Positions 1 to 9,391 of a stretch of 35,267 bases of DNA are shown here, one piece after another. The stretch is taken from positions 1 to 35,267 of the forward strand of contig MEXR01000037.1 in NCBI GenBank assembly GCA_001773775.1, written 5' to 3'. The first letter of the stretch is position 1. Each line of letters begins with the position of its first letter. The notes below the pieces were generated by a model. The model did not search any database. It saw only the letters and a program-made list of their open reading frames with translations, and had not been told where the DNA came from. The DNA is from Candidatus Amesbacteria bacterium RIFOXYB1_FULL_44_23. GTDB taxonomy: Bacteria > Patescibacteriota > Microgenomatia > CAZETR01 > Amesbacteraceae. A program made the translations under genes and the position numbers.

Positions 1-1
1 G

Positions 2-160
2 TCCATGTCGCCAGAAGCACCAATCCACTCGCTGTACTTAAAAGATCACTCACAAGAAAGCCGTCTCGAGAAAGCGGACAAGAGACGCACAAACCGTAAG
101 CCTCCCACAAAAAGATCTGAGAGAATGAATGGCAAAAATAAGAGAGTTACAAGAAAGTAG
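2..160 (+). CDS. C-terminal fragment of an upstream gene, Lys/Arg-rich tail (truncated by window edge)
   Basis: Frame open from the window edge to TAG 158-160: ...SPEAPIHSLYLKDHSQESRLEKADKRRTNRKPPTKRSERMNGKNKRVTRK*; overlaps the next ORF by about 32 nt. Confidence 0.3.
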   Translation, partial: SMSPEAPIHSLYLKDHSQESRLEKADKRRTNRKPPTKRSERMNGKNKRVTRK

Positions 161-605
161 AAATGAAGCCCTGTTTATGAGTTATATAGAAAACAAGTAT
201 GGCAACATTGTTGAATTTGACCCAAATAAACTGACTGCTGACCAAGTCCGGCAAGCTTTAGGATCACGCGTTGCATTTCACCACACAATCCTAAGATCAG
301 ACTATTCAGGAATGACCTACGGAGGATTGCATAACACCCAGAATGAAGCGATCCAGGCGAGAAATAAATTGGCAAATCAAGCCAGCCGGACTAGTATTGG
401 TGACGGCGCGATAAGTCCAGATATTAGTTCTGAAAGAAGAGCCATTATTGAAAAGCAAATGCAACAAGCTGAGGCAAGGAAATGGAACGAAGCTCCAATA
501 ATTGAATTACAGCCAGGGCAGCAATATCATCCATGGGCCTCAATAAATCCGCCATATATTCATGGAATTGATGATGGCACGCACGGTTCAACCAACAAAG
601 GCTAA
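129..605 (+). CDS. hypothetical protein (158 aa)
   Basis: ORF track; no recognisable family; longest ORF in this stretch. Confidence 0.55.
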   Translation: MAKIRELQESRNEALFMSYIENKYGNIVEFDPNKLTADQVRQALGSRVAFHHTILRSDYSGMTYGGLHNTQNEAIQARNKLANQASRTSIGDGAISPDISSERRAIIEKQMQQAEARKWNEAPIIELQPGQQYHPWASINPPYIHGIDDGTHGSTNKG

Positions 606-678
606 TTTAATACAGGTAAACACGTCATGGTATGGTGCAAGACTATATAATATAAACAGATACTCATAAAATGCTCAT

Positions 679-852
679 GTGGAAAAACTTCATCGACCAA
701 AATTAAAAAATTTAGCTGCGTTAGCAATTATTGCCACTACTTTTGCTGAATTTTTCCGCTATTTCCAAATGCCGGAAAGCGTTACCTGTCTGAGTGCGGA
801 AATAGCTCTTGTCACAATTGCTTTACTCGTAATCTTCGGCGATCGTCAATAA
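679..852 (+). CDS. small putative membrane protein (57 aa, GTG start)
   Basis: Own translation: (V/M)EKLHRPKLKNLAALAIIATTFAEFFRYFQMPESVTCLSAEIALVTIALLVIFGDRQ*; two hydrophobic segments; TATAAT at 646-651 upstream. Not in the supplied ORF track. Confidence 0.35.
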   Translation: MEKLHRPKLKNLAALAIIATTFAEFFRYFQMPESVTCLSAEIALVTIALLVIFGDRQ

Positions 853-1006
853 ACCGATTAAATACAACTACCTTGTGATGTGGCTACTTGGATAAGTGCG
901 TGTCCTACTGTTTGAGCAGGGGTTTTTGATTCCCCCCCCTGGCAAAAATGAAATTGTCCCCCATCAGGATTAACTTTAATATCCGGCGAATAAACCTATA
1001 GTCATA

Positions 1007-1034
1007 TTGACAAAATACACCCAACTGCTATAAA
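1007..1034 (+). promoter_or_regulatory. sigma70-like promoter for the ORF at 1044
   Basis: TTGACA (1007-1012) - N16 - TATAAA (1029-1034); ATG 9 nt after the -10. Confidence 0.6.
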
Positions 1035-1043
1035 ATACGAGCC

Positions 1044-1571
1044 ATGGCTTTACTTCCACCAAGAAATCTCAATCTACGTACCGGGAGGCGTGAATCCGAG
1101 TATGCCCCTTCTTCTGCATTGACCCCGAGGCCAGACCAAATTAGGTTTCCTGCTTCCGCACGAACTTCTCTTTCTGGATCTGAAGAAAAACCGCAAAGAA
1201 CACAACAGGAACCAGCCACCTCATCTGAGAAATCCGCCTCACGGGCAACCGGAACCAAGCGTTACTTCACCCCCGACCAAGAGGAAGAAATCGCCGATAT
1301 GAGAGCCAGACAACAGACGGCCGAGGCTGAGCAAAAACGAGTCGCCGCAGTGAAAAAAGGAGAAGAAGATTGGGAATTTTTGGGAGGAGTTCTCAAGACT
1401 CTCGGCTCTGTAGGACCCAATATGACAGCTCGTGCAAACCAAATCGTGGATGATTGGGCCCAGCCCACCGCTCGTGGATATCCAAGTCAACGATATGGAA
1501 CAAAAATCCAAGAAGCTGACCAATCATGGAACTGTGCAAATGGCCTCCCTGGTGTGGATGGTGAAGATTAA
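1044..1571 (+). CDS. hypothetical protein, charged/low complexity (175 aa)
   Basis: ORF track plus a good promoter directly upstream; chosen over the antisense ORFs on the opposite strand. Confidence 0.5.
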   Translation: MALLPPRNLNLRTGRRESEYAPSSALTPRPDQIRFPASARTSLSGSEEKPQRTQQEPATSSEKSASRATGTKRYFTPDQEEEIADMRARQQTAEAEQKRVAAVKKGEEDWEFLGGVLKTLGSVGPNMTARANQIVDDWAQPTARGYPSQRYGTKIQEADQSWNCANGLPGVDGED

Positions 1572-1587
1572 CCCCCTTTTTTACTAA

Positions 1588-1794
1588 ATGAGAAGAGAAA
1601 GACACACTGGTCCGTCCAAAAAAGAAATAAACTGGCAAAAAGTTTTAGGGGTCGCCCTTATTGCGGTTGGGGTTACACATCTTGCCAGCATGATCGTCGT
1701 CGGTAACGTCTTGGGAGTTGGAATCGGGTGTCTTGCTGTAGACACCGGACTAGCTTTTGGTGGGGCAATCCTCATCGCTACGTCAAAGTCTTAG
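1588..1794 (+). CDS. small putative membrane protein (68 aa)
   Basis: Hydrophobic segments [33 protein letters not shown]; end overlaps the eno 3' end by 17 nt. Confidence 0.5.
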   Translation: MRRERHTGPSKKEINWQKVLGVALIAVGVTHLASMIVVGNVLGVGIGCLAVDTGLAFGGAILIATSKS

Positions 1795-3064
1795 TTCCGT
1801 ATTGGCATTTATCTCCCAATTCCTCTTCAATTCTGAGTAGCTGGTTGTATTTGGCGATTCTTTCCGACCGGGACATCGATCCGGTTTTGATTTGCCCGGT
1901 AGACAAGCCCACCACAAAGTCGGCAATGGTAGTGTCTTCAGTTTCTCCCGACCTGTGTGACACCACAGCCCTGAACCCGTTTTGTCTGGCCAGATCAATG
2001 GCCGCCACCGTTTCCGTTACCGTACCTATTTGATTTAACTTGATTAAAATTGCATTAGCTGCTTTCTCATTTATTCCCCGCTGCAATCTTTCTACGTTGG
2101 TCACAAACAAATCGTCTCCCACAAGCTCAACTCTGTCACCAAGCCTGGCAGTTAACAATTTATGACCTTCCCAGTCATCTTGATCCAGTCCGTCCTCAAT
2201 CAAAATAATCGGATATTTCTCAATCCACTCTGAAAAAGTGTTTACCATTTCTTCCGATTTGAGTCTCCGGTTCTCTGACTTCAGCACATACTCTCCGTTC
2301 TCAAAAAATTCACTGGCGGCTACGTCCATGCCGATGGATATATCCTTACCGAACTTCCACCCGGCCTTTTCCACTGCCTGCTTAATAAATTCCAAAGGTT
2401 TTTCATTTGATCCTAGGCTGGGAGCAAATCCGCCCTCATCACCCACGGTCGTGGCAAAGCCGGCCTCTGAAAGAATCTTTTTTAAAGCCATAAACACCGA
2501 AGCTCCCATTTCCATGGCCTGAGAAAAACTGGCAGCTCCCACCGGCATGATCATGTATTCCTGAAAATCTGACGATTTTTCAGCATGTCTGCCGCCGTTT
2601 AACACATTCATCATGGGAACCGGAATCACATAATTTTCCGGAGTTGTGGAAGACAAACTTCGAAAATATTCCCACAGGGCAACTTTCCTGGATACTGCAC
2701 CGGCTTTAGACAAGGCCATCGACACCGACAAAATAGCATTCGCCCCCAATCTGCCCTTATTTGGCGTCCCATCCAGCGTCTTCATAGCTTGGTCCGCTTC
2801 AACTTGATCAGGGCTCCTGCCCTGCAAAACACCGGCAATTTCTCCGTTTACGTTTTCTACCGCTTTTCGGACCCCTTTACCATTCAATCTGTCGCCTCCG
2901 TCTCTCAGTTCTACCGCCTCATGCACTCCGGTTGAAGCTCCTGAGGGCACGATTGCCCTTCCCAAACTCCCGTCACTTAAAAGCACTTCCGCTTCTACAG
3001 TCGGCGTTCCCCGGCTGTCATACACTTCCCTGGCTTTCACTCTTTTGATAGTGGTCGGCTCCAT
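1778..3064 (-). CDS. eno: enolase (phosphopyruvate hydratase), bacterial type
   Basis: [97 protein letters not shown]. Confidence 0.97.
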   Translation of the reverse strand: MEPTTIKRVKAREVYDSRGTPTVEAEVLLSDGSLGRAIVPSGASTGVHEAVELRDGGDRLNGKGVRKAVENVNGEIAGVLQGRSPDQVEADQAMKTLDGTPNKGRLGANAILSVSMALSKAGAVSRKVALWEYFRSLSSTTPENYVIPVPMMNVLNGGRHAEKSSDFQEYMIMPVGAASFSQAMEMGASVFMALKKILSEAGFATTVGDEGGFAPSLGSNEKPLEFIKQAVEKAGWKFGKDISIGMDVAASEFFENGEYVLKSENRRLKSEEMVNTFSEWIEKYPIILIEDGLDQDDWEGHKLLTARLGDRVELVGDDLFVTNVERLQRGINEKAANAILIKLNQIGTVTETVAAIDLARQNGFRAVVSHRSGETEDTTIADFVVGLSTGQIKTGSMSRSERIAKYNQLLRIEEELGDKCQYGTKTLT

Positions 3065-3095
3065 ACAATTCAGTATATAATACCTGATTCAATAT

Positions 3096-3890
3096 ATGTC
3101 TGCTACAACTCAAATCAAGATCCCTACGTCCAAAAATCAATTGCTGTCACAGGTCCTGGAGCGGATAAACGCCGATGAGGAAATTTCCGCAATTTGGGAA
3201 ATGACCAACACCAACGCCATGAAACGGATGGGCTATTCCGACCATGGTCCGGTCCACTTCCAAATTGTGGCCAACGGCGCCCTGCGGATGTGCCGCATTT
3301 TAGTCAAAAAAAACGTTCCCATGGGCATAGTCAAAGATTATGGCTTAACCACCGATCATGCTGAAGTGGTAATTCTTCTGGCTTCGCTATTTCACGATTT
3401 CGGTATGATGATCAACCGTTCCGGGCATGAAGAATACAGCCTTTTCATTGCCCTGAAAGTCATGGATCGTATACTTTCTTTTCTGCCTATGCGGGAGAAA
3501 ACTATCTTAATCGGGGAGACTGAACACGCCATCATTAATCACCGAGACGACGGCCAGCCGACTACCATAGAAGCCGGCATCGTCAGAATCGCCGATGCTC
3601 TGGACATGAGTGAGGGCCGCTCCCGTATGCCGTTTGAACAGGGAGAAGTAAACATTCACTCCCTGTCTGCCTATGCCATCGATCACGTCGACATCGTCGA
3701 AGGCCAAAAGACCCCGATTGAAATCACCATTCTCATGAACAACTCTTCCGGTTTATTCCAAGTCGATGAACTGCTCAAGGAAAAAATCAAAGGCAGCGGT
3801 CTGGAAAAATACATCCAGGTCAAAGCCTATGTTCAGGGCGATTCCGAAAAGAAACTGATCACCGAATTCACTCTTCCAACGTCCGCCTAG
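3096..3890 (+). CDS. HD-domain metal-dependent phosphohydrolase-like protein
   Basis: HGPVHFQIV ... LFHDFGMMINRSGHEEYS ... EHAIINHRDD ... IVRIADALDMSEGRSRMP: HD-domain metal-ligand pattern. Confidence 0.75.
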   Translation: MSATTQIKIPTSKNQLLSQVLERINADEEISAIWEMTNTNAMKRMGYSDHGPVHFQIVANGALRMCRILVKKNVPMGIVKDYGLTTDHAEVVILLASLFHDFGMMINRSGHEEYSLFIALKVMDRILSFLPMREKTILIGETEHAIINHRDDGQPTTIEAGIVRIADALDMSEGRSRMPFEQGEVNIHSLSAYAIDHVDIVEGQKTPIEITILMNNSSGLFQVDELLKEKIKGSGLEKYIQVKAYVQGDSEKKLITEFTLPTSA

Positions 3891-3904
3891 TATATACTCA
3901 ACTC

Positions 3905-4507
3905 ATGCACCAAAATTCTTCGGGAAATTCCCTGATCATCTTTTTACTGGTCCTGGTCGCAGCCATTCCCGTTTCTACCTATTTTTTTGTCAGGGGTAGG
4001 CAAGCCTTATCGACAGGAAATATCGATTCAGTTAAAGAGCTGCCGGAAAACACCTTAACGTCAACCTTAAAAGAGATTGTCTATTTTGACAAAGAACAAC
4101 AAAAAGAAATCCGCTATTGGGCCTTTGACACTGAAAACCACGGCCAGGAATCACTTTTTAATTGCTATTTGTTGCTAACTCCCAAGGGCGGCGAAGACAA
4201 ATTCTTTGGCTTTTCTAAAAACTACTCGCTTAGGGATTGTAATAAGCTGGGAGATACCCGGGCCAACTATGAGTGCCGGATAAGTAATGCCATGAGTAAG
4301 TTTCAAAACGCCGAGTCTTCGAAAATCTGGAATAAAATTCCAGCCGGCGGAAACTTACTGGTGGCCGTTTCCCGCTTTTATACCGAGCAAACCATTTCTT
4401 CCCAGAGTTTCTTTAACCAAAACCGCCTCTCAGACATCCATACTTTAACTCCCGTTTGTAAAACCTCAACCGGAGCCCGGGTTAAACAGATCATTTCTTT
4501 CCCCTGA
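3905..4507 (+). CDS. hypothetical membrane-anchored protein (200 aa)
   Basis: N-terminal TM segment SLIIFLLVLVAAIPVSTYFFV; TATACT at 3893-3898, 6 nt before ATG. Confidence 0.6.
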   Translation: MHQNSSGNSLIIFLLVLVAAIPVSTYFFVRGRQALSTGNIDSVKELPENTLTSTLKEIVYFDKEQQKEIRYWAFDTENHGQESLFNCYLLLTPKGGEDKFFGFSKNYSLRDCNKLGDTRANYECRISNAMSKFQNAESSKIWNKIPAGGNLLVAVSRFYTEQTISSQSFFNQNRLSDIHTLTPVCKTSTGARVKQIISFP

Positions 4508-5290
4508 CTATAGTTTCCGGGCCCCCTCCCCAGTCGCACACCAAAAAGATCCCACCGGTTCAGTTTCCACGATAGTCATCTCAGCCGCATAAAAAGCCGA
4601 AGCCTGACCCCCATCCATATTGATGGCCGACCCCAGTTCCAGATTCTCCTTTTGTGCAATTTGTGCGACTAAAGGCGGCAATTCCTGCAAGTAAGGTCCC
4701 AAATTTTCAATATTATTGTCAAACACGCTCAAAAAAAACACTTTACCGTTTTTGGTATTACCCAGCACCATCCGTCTGGCTGGCTTATCTCGAGCCATCG
4801 ATAACATAGTCGGTTGACCGTCTTTAACCAGTATTGGACCCGACTGCATCACAAACCCGGCCCCGGAAGCCGGACTCTCATCAATTGTTAAATTCTCACT
4901 ATCTAAATTAACAAAACCGTTAAACAAACTGCTGGTCTTTCTCCTGGAAATGTCCACCCCTTTGACGGTTAACAGCCCGAGCGGTTTATTTTCAGTGTCA
5001 TAAAAGCCGCCGTTAATTCCCAGTTGGCAGTTATTGGCTTCGACAATTTCCTTAGTGGGCAGTTTTTGCTCATAATTGGGAATCAGCCTAAGACTTTTAG
5101 CATCAATATCAGCCGAAATTGCATATCCGTACTTTTCAATTTGTTTGGTAGCTTCTCCGTCAGGCAAAACTAGAATTTCTTCGGTCTGCGATAATACTTT
5201 GGGTTCGGTAGAAACCTCGTTTACTTCCACCAGTTGCTTTGTTACCCATATACCGACTAATATGGCCAGTGCAAGTAACTTATATTTCAT
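4508..5290 (-). CDS. phosphodiester glycosidase (NAGPA/DUF2233-like) family protein, exported
   Basis: N-terminal hydrophobic signal; INGGFYDTENKPLGLLTVKG, GPILVKDGQPT, INMDGGQASAFY typical of the NAGPA domain. Confidence 0.8.
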   Translation of the reverse strand: MKYKLLALAILVGIWVTKQLVEVNEVSTEPKVLSQTEEILVLPDGEATKQIEKYGYAISADIDAKSLRLIPNYEQKLPTKEIVEANNCQLGINGGFYDTENKPLGLLTVKGVDISRRKTSSLFNGFVNLDSENLTIDESPASGAGFVMQSGPILVKDGQPTMLSMARDKPARRMVLGNTKNGKVFFLSVFDNNIENLGPYLQELPPLVAQIAQKENLELGSAINMDGGQASAFYAAEMTIVETEPVGSFWCATGEGARKL

Positions 5291-5308
5291 TACTTGTTAT
5301 TTTACCTC

Positions 5309-5809
5309 ATGAAGATTTTAGGCATCGATCCGGGAACTGCCACCACCGGATACGGCGTGATTGAAACCTCCGAAGACGGAAAGTTTGTCATGCTTGACTA
5401 TGGTCTGGTTTCCACCACCAAAGACTTACCCCACGGCAAACGTCTGGAATTAATCTTTAACGGCATTACCGAGGTCATTCAAAAACACCAGCCTGAAGAG
5501 GTGGCCATCGAAAGACTGTTTTTTGCCACCAATGCCTTAACTGCCATCGCCGTTGGACAGGCCATCGGTGTAATCAAACTGGCCATTCACTACCAAAAGC
5601 TGCCGGTTTTTGACTATGCTCCCATGCAGGTCAAGCTCTATGTCGGAGGCAGCGGCAAAGCCGACAAAAAGGTTATGAAAGCCACTATTAAAAAAATGTT
5701 TAAGATCAGAGAGAAAAAGGGGCACAAAACCCACTTCGACGATTCTGCTGATGCTCTAGCTTTGGCCATCTGTCACGCTCGAAAAGCCACCATTAAACCC
5801 AAAAAGTAA
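5309..5809 (+). CDS. ruvC: crossover junction endodeoxyribonuclease RuvC
   Basis: MKILGIDPGTATTGYGVIE, VAIERLFFATNALTAIAVGQAIGVI, DDSADALALAICH; start moved to the internal ATG at 5309. Confidence 0.95.
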   Translation: MKILGIDPGTATTGYGVIETSEDGKFVMLDYGLVSTTKDLPHGKRLELIFNGITEVIQKHQPEEVAIERLFFATNALTAIAVGQAIGVIKLAIHYQKLPVFDYAPMQVKLYVGGSGKADKKVMKATIKKMFKIREKKGHKTHFDDSADALALAICHARKATIKPKK

Positions 5810-5840
5810 TTCCCTCCTCAAATCTCGTATAATAATTTGC

Positions 5841-7313
5841 ATGAAACTTCTAAGAAGATTTTTTGGACTTTCTGTTTTGTTTTACTCTGTCTTACTCGCT
5901 TTTGGCTTTGTCCCTGTCAGAGCTATTGTAAACCCACTGGAAGTGCCCAATAACAAAATCGGAGTCCACATTCTGGATACCGGTGAAATATTTTCTGCCG
6001 CCAAACTGGTAAATGCCAATGGGGGATCCTGGGGCTATGTAACTATTCCCATGCGAAGCGACGACCGAAACTACGAAAAATGGTCGCAATTCTTTTATAA
6101 ATGCCGGGAAAACAAAGTCATCCCCATTATTCGCCTCACGACCTATTTTTCCAAAGACAACTGGGCCGCCCCCACTCCATTGGATTTAATAGATTTTGCC
6201 AACTTTCTTGCTGATTTACCCTGGCCTACTAAAAATCGTTACGTAATTTTATTTAATGAGCCCAACCACTCAAAAGAGTGGGGTGGATCCGTCTCCCCTC
6301 GGGAATATGCTGACTTGCTTTCGGCCTCCCACGACATATTTAAATCCAGGTCCGAGGACTTTTTTTTGATTTCAGCCGGATTGGATATGTCAGCCCCCAC
6401 CAATCGTACTTCCACTGACGCCTTACGTTTCTACCGCGAAATGACCAGAGGTAATCCTGCCTGGTTTAACTCAATAGACGGCTTGGCGGTTCATGCATAC
6501 CCCAATCCGGCTTTTTCCTCTTCAGTTAGATCTAAAACCCGCTACGGCATCACCAGTTACCGCTACGAATTGGCCTATCTCAAACAGTTGGGTTTCTCCC
6601 CTAAACCCCTGTTTATTACCGAAACCGGATATGTGGGTAGCGGCCCTTTTTACGCCGTGGCGTTGACCGACGTTTGGACGGATAAAAACATCGTCACCAT
6701 AACCCCTTTTGTCTTGTTTGCCGGCGCCGGTGAATTCTCCCGTTTTTCTCTTTTAGACACCAGTCACAATCCCCGGCCTGCCTATAACGAAATCTTCGCC
6801 TTGACTAAAATTTCCGGCAGTCCGCTACTGTCTGCTGCCAACCCCGCTCTTTCACCCCCACCGGCTTATTCATCCGCCTCCTCCTCGTCTAACATAAAAC
6901 CCGATATTATCAGTCGTCTGATGGACATCATTTCACCCAGAATGCCTATTCTGCAAATAGGCTCCGTTGCCGTCGATGTGGAGATACGTACCGATGCCAA
7001 AGGTATGGCCAAGGGATTATCGGGGCGGATGAGCCTGCCTCAAGATCGGGGGATGTTATTTGTTTTTCCCGACTCCAGACCTCGCAATTTTTGGATGAAA
7101 GACATGCGTTTTGCCCTGGATTTTGTTTGGATTAACGACAACCAAATAGTCGGGTTTGATAAAAATGTTCCGCCCCCAGCTAAAACAGGCGGCAAACCGG
7201 CCGTAGTTTACTTTCCTTCATTGGCCGATTGGGTTTTGGAAGTCAACGCCGGCTTTATCGACACTCATCATCTCCAGATAGGCGACACCGTTGTGCTAAA
7301 CTCGCCTAACTAA
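5841..7313 (+). CDS. secreted glycoside-hydrolase-like TIM-barrel protein with C-terminal DUF192 domain
   Basis: Signal peptide; LFNEPNHSKEW and FITETGYVG resemble acid/base and nucleophile Glu segments of clan GH-A hydrolases; C-terminus GRMSLPQDRGMLFVFPDSRPRNFWMKDMRFALDFVWINDNQIVGF matches DUF192. Confidence 0.75.
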   Translation: MKLLRRFFGLSVLFYSVLLAFGFVPVRAIVNPLEVPNNKIGVHILDTGEIFSAAKLVNANGGSWGYVTIPMRSDDRNYEKWSQFFYKCRENKVIPIIRLTTYFSKDNWAAPTPLDLIDFANFLADLPWPTKNRYVILFNEPNHSKEWGGSVSPREYADLLSASHDIFKSRSEDFFLISAGLDMSAPTNRTSTDALRFYREMTRGNPAWFNSIDGLAVHAYPNPAFSSSVRSKTRYGITSYRYELAYLKQLGFSPKPLFITETGYVGSGPFYAVALTDVWTDKNIVTITPFVLFAGAGEFSRFSLLDTSHNPRPAYNEIFALTKISGSPLLSAANPALSPPPAYSSASSSSNIKPDIISRLMDIISPRMPILQIGSVAVDVEIRTDAKGMAKGLSGRMSLPQDRGMLFVFPDSRPRNFWMKDMRFALDFVWINDNQIVGFDKNVPPPAKTGGKPAVVYFPSLADWVLEVNAGFIDTHHLQIGDTVVLNSPN

Positions 7314-7316
7314 AAT

Positions 7317-7712
7317 ATGAAATGGCAGCCTGCTCCCGATATCACAACCAGGATTCAATTTTTGGTTGAAAATCTTGGATTTATTAAATTTGATACTCAA
7401 AGAATTTTTTGCTTTAGAAGCTGGGGATCTTCAGGCCGGGCTACTGCCAGAATTTGGAGCCTGCCCACCATTTGGCAGGTCGCTTTAAATACTAAAGCCG
7501 GTTATTGCCTTGAGGTAATTTCCGAAAAGTTTGACCGGTTAAGTATGCCGGAACAGGAAAAGGTTTTAATTCACGAGCTTTTACATATCCCCAAAGGTTT
7601 TACCGGAGGACTTGTTCCTCACCGCACGCAAAAAAGAAGACTGTTCAGGCATTATCACGATACCGTGGAAACGTTATTTAACTCACTATCCCGAAAATCA
7701 TATACTAAATAA
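7317..7712 (+). CDS. putative metallopeptidase, HExxH type
   Basis: VLIHELLHIPKGFTGGLVPHR contains HELLH; resembles the putative phage-type metallopeptidase family. Confidence 0.6.
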   Translation: MKWQPAPDITTRIQFLVENLGFIKFDTQRIFCFRSWGSSGRATARIWSLPTIWQVALNTKAGYCLEVISEKFDRLSMPEQEKVLIHELLHIPKGFTGGLVPHRTQKRRLFRHYHDTVETLFNSLSRKSYTK

Positions 7713-7717
7713 ATGGT

Positions 7718-8377
7718 ATGAAGATATTGCATGGAGAAAACACTTTAGTCTCCCGTAGCCGGTTTTTAGAATACAAAACCAAAGCCGTCACCCAGGGATT
7801 TTTGGTTCAGGATTTATCTGGGACCGATTTAACCCTGGCCAAGCTGAATGAACACCTCAACTCCACCTCTCTTTTTGAAGAAAAATATCACCTCTTCATC
7901 GATCAATTTTTCAGCCGCAGGCCGAGTAAAGAAAAGGAAAGTATCATTAAGTTCGTCTTAAATAACCCTGACTCACCCATAGTTTTCTGGGATGATAAAG
8001 ACGTATCCCTTCAGGTAAAAGGATTTCCTTCTACTGTAGTTGAGCGCTTCGAACTGCCGCCTTACTTGTTTAGATTTGCTGACACCTTGACCGTGCCATC
8101 GTTTCATCAGGCCCTCACAGTGGCCGCCCCCGAACAAGTAATGGCTATACTGGTTCGCCAACTCCACAATTTAATTCTCGTCAAACACAAAAAGGGTACT
8201 TTTCCTGCCTGGCAGCAGGCTAAACTAATCAAGCAAGCTGCCCAATTCTCAGATGCCAAACTGCTGAAGTCCTACCGGAACTTGCTAAGTATCGATTTCA
8301 AAATAAAAAACTCACTGCTGCCGTATGATTTGACTACTGCTATTGAAGTTTGGCTGGTAAGTCTATACCATGAATAG
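7718..8377 (+). CDS. DNA polymerase III delta subunit-like protein
   Basis: MKILHGENTLVSRSRF..., LFIDQFF, SPIVFWDDKDV, VMAILVRQLHNLILVKH, LLSIDFKIKNSLLPYDLTTAIEVWLVSL; overall HolA-like layout. Confidence 0.65.
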   Translation: MKILHGENTLVSRSRFLEYKTKAVTQGFLVQDLSGTDLTLAKLNEHLNSTSLFEEKYHLFIDQFFSRRPSKEKESIIKFVLNNPDSPIVFWDDKDVSLQVKGFPSTVVERFELPPYLFRFADTLTVPSFHQALTVAAPEQVMAILVRQLHNLILVKHKKGTFPAWQQAKLIKQAAQFSDAKLLKSYRNLLSIDFKIKNSLLPYDLTTAIEVWLVSLYHE

Positions 8378-9391
8378 GTGGACTCCTGCCATCTACTCGA
8401 ATCTCTGAGGTTATTTCCCAAGCAATGTGATCAGGTTATCTGGGAAATGGCCCAGCAACCTATTCCTTCAGATTTTCCTCTAGTTTCCAACATCGTAGTT
8501 TCCGGAATGGGTGGTTCCGCCCTTGGCGGTCGGGTAGTGGCCAACTTGGAAAGACAGGTTCTCAAAGTTCCCATTATCACCTCTACCGAATATCATCTGC
8601 CCAACTTCGTAAACGACAAGTCGCTCGTAGTTATCAGTAGCTACTCCGGAAACACCGAAGAGACTATTCATTCCTTGGCCGAAGCCAGAGCCAGAGACGC
8701 CAAAATATTCGTGATCACCACCGGAGGCACATTGGCTGAGATCGCTTCCAAAAACCAGCTTCCCTGTTATCTCATCGACCCCAAATACAATCTTTCCGGC
8801 CAGCCCAGGATGGGTTTGGGCTACGCTGTATTTGCCCTGATTTCTCTTCTGGCCCGCTGCCAATTAATTAATCCCATTTCTCATTTGGGAGACATACCCG
8901 AATATTTGACCCAAAAGCAGTCTCAAACGGCTCAGTTTCAGCAATTGGCTCGGATTTTAAAAGATAAAATTCCGGTTCTGGTTAGTAGCGAACACTTAAA
9001 GGGTGCAATTCATTGTTTTAAAAACCAATTAAACGAAAATGCCAAAAATTTCGTAGCCGCTTTTGACATTCCCGAGCTGAATCATCATTTAATGGAAGGC
9101 TTAACTTTCCCGGAATCCAATTCCCAAAACCTTCATTTCGTCTTCTTCAACTCCGATAACTACCACCCGGAGGTAAAAAAAAGGTATTCTATTACCATGG
9201 ACGTCGTCTCCCGTCAGAAAATTTCTCACACCTCAATTGATCTTTCCGGACCCAACCGGATTTTTGAAGTTATGGAAACAATTCAGATGGGTGGATTTGT
9301 CTCATATTACTTATCTCAAGAAAATGGGGTTGACCCGGGACCCATTCCTTGGGTAGACTATTTCAAGGATGAAATTCGTAAAATGGTTTAG
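8378..9391 (+). CDS. bifunctional phosphoglucose/phosphomannose isomerase (SIS family), GTG start
   Basis: VVSGMGGSALGGRV, VISSYSGNTEET, FDIPELNHHLMEGL: PGI/PMI family motifs. Confidence 0.9.
   Translation: MDSCHLLESLRLFPKQCDQVIWEMAQQPIPSDFPLVSNIVVSGMGGSALGGRVVANLERQVLKVPIITSTEYHLPNFVNDKSLVVISSYSGNTEETIHSLAEARARDAKIFVITTGGTLAEIASKNQLPCYLIDPKYNLSGQPRMGLGYAVFALISLLARCQLINPISHLGDIPEYLTQKQSQTAQFQQLARILKDKIPVLVSSEHLKGAIHCFKNQLNENAKNFVAAFDIPELNHHLMEGLTFPESNSQNLHFVFFNSDNYHPEVKKRYSITMDVVSRQKISHTSIDLSGPNRIFEVMETIQMGGFVSYYLSQENGVDPGPIPWVDYFKDEIRKMV

Noticed and set aside
913-937. Hairpin CCTACTGTTTGAGCAGG followed by GGTTTTTG as a terminator
   Set aside because: Short imperfect stem and weak T-tract; not convincing.
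1028-1638. Overlapping minus-strand ORFs (1028-1258, 1239-1523, 1262-1468, 1393-1638)
   Set aside because: Antisense to the 1044-1571 ORF, which has its own TTGACA/TATAAA promoter; no recognisable families on the minus strand.
7317-7712. Phage-type metallopeptidase as evidence of a mobile element
   Set aside because: Isolated HExxH gene among chromosomal housekeeping genes, with no integrase, terminase or capsid genes.
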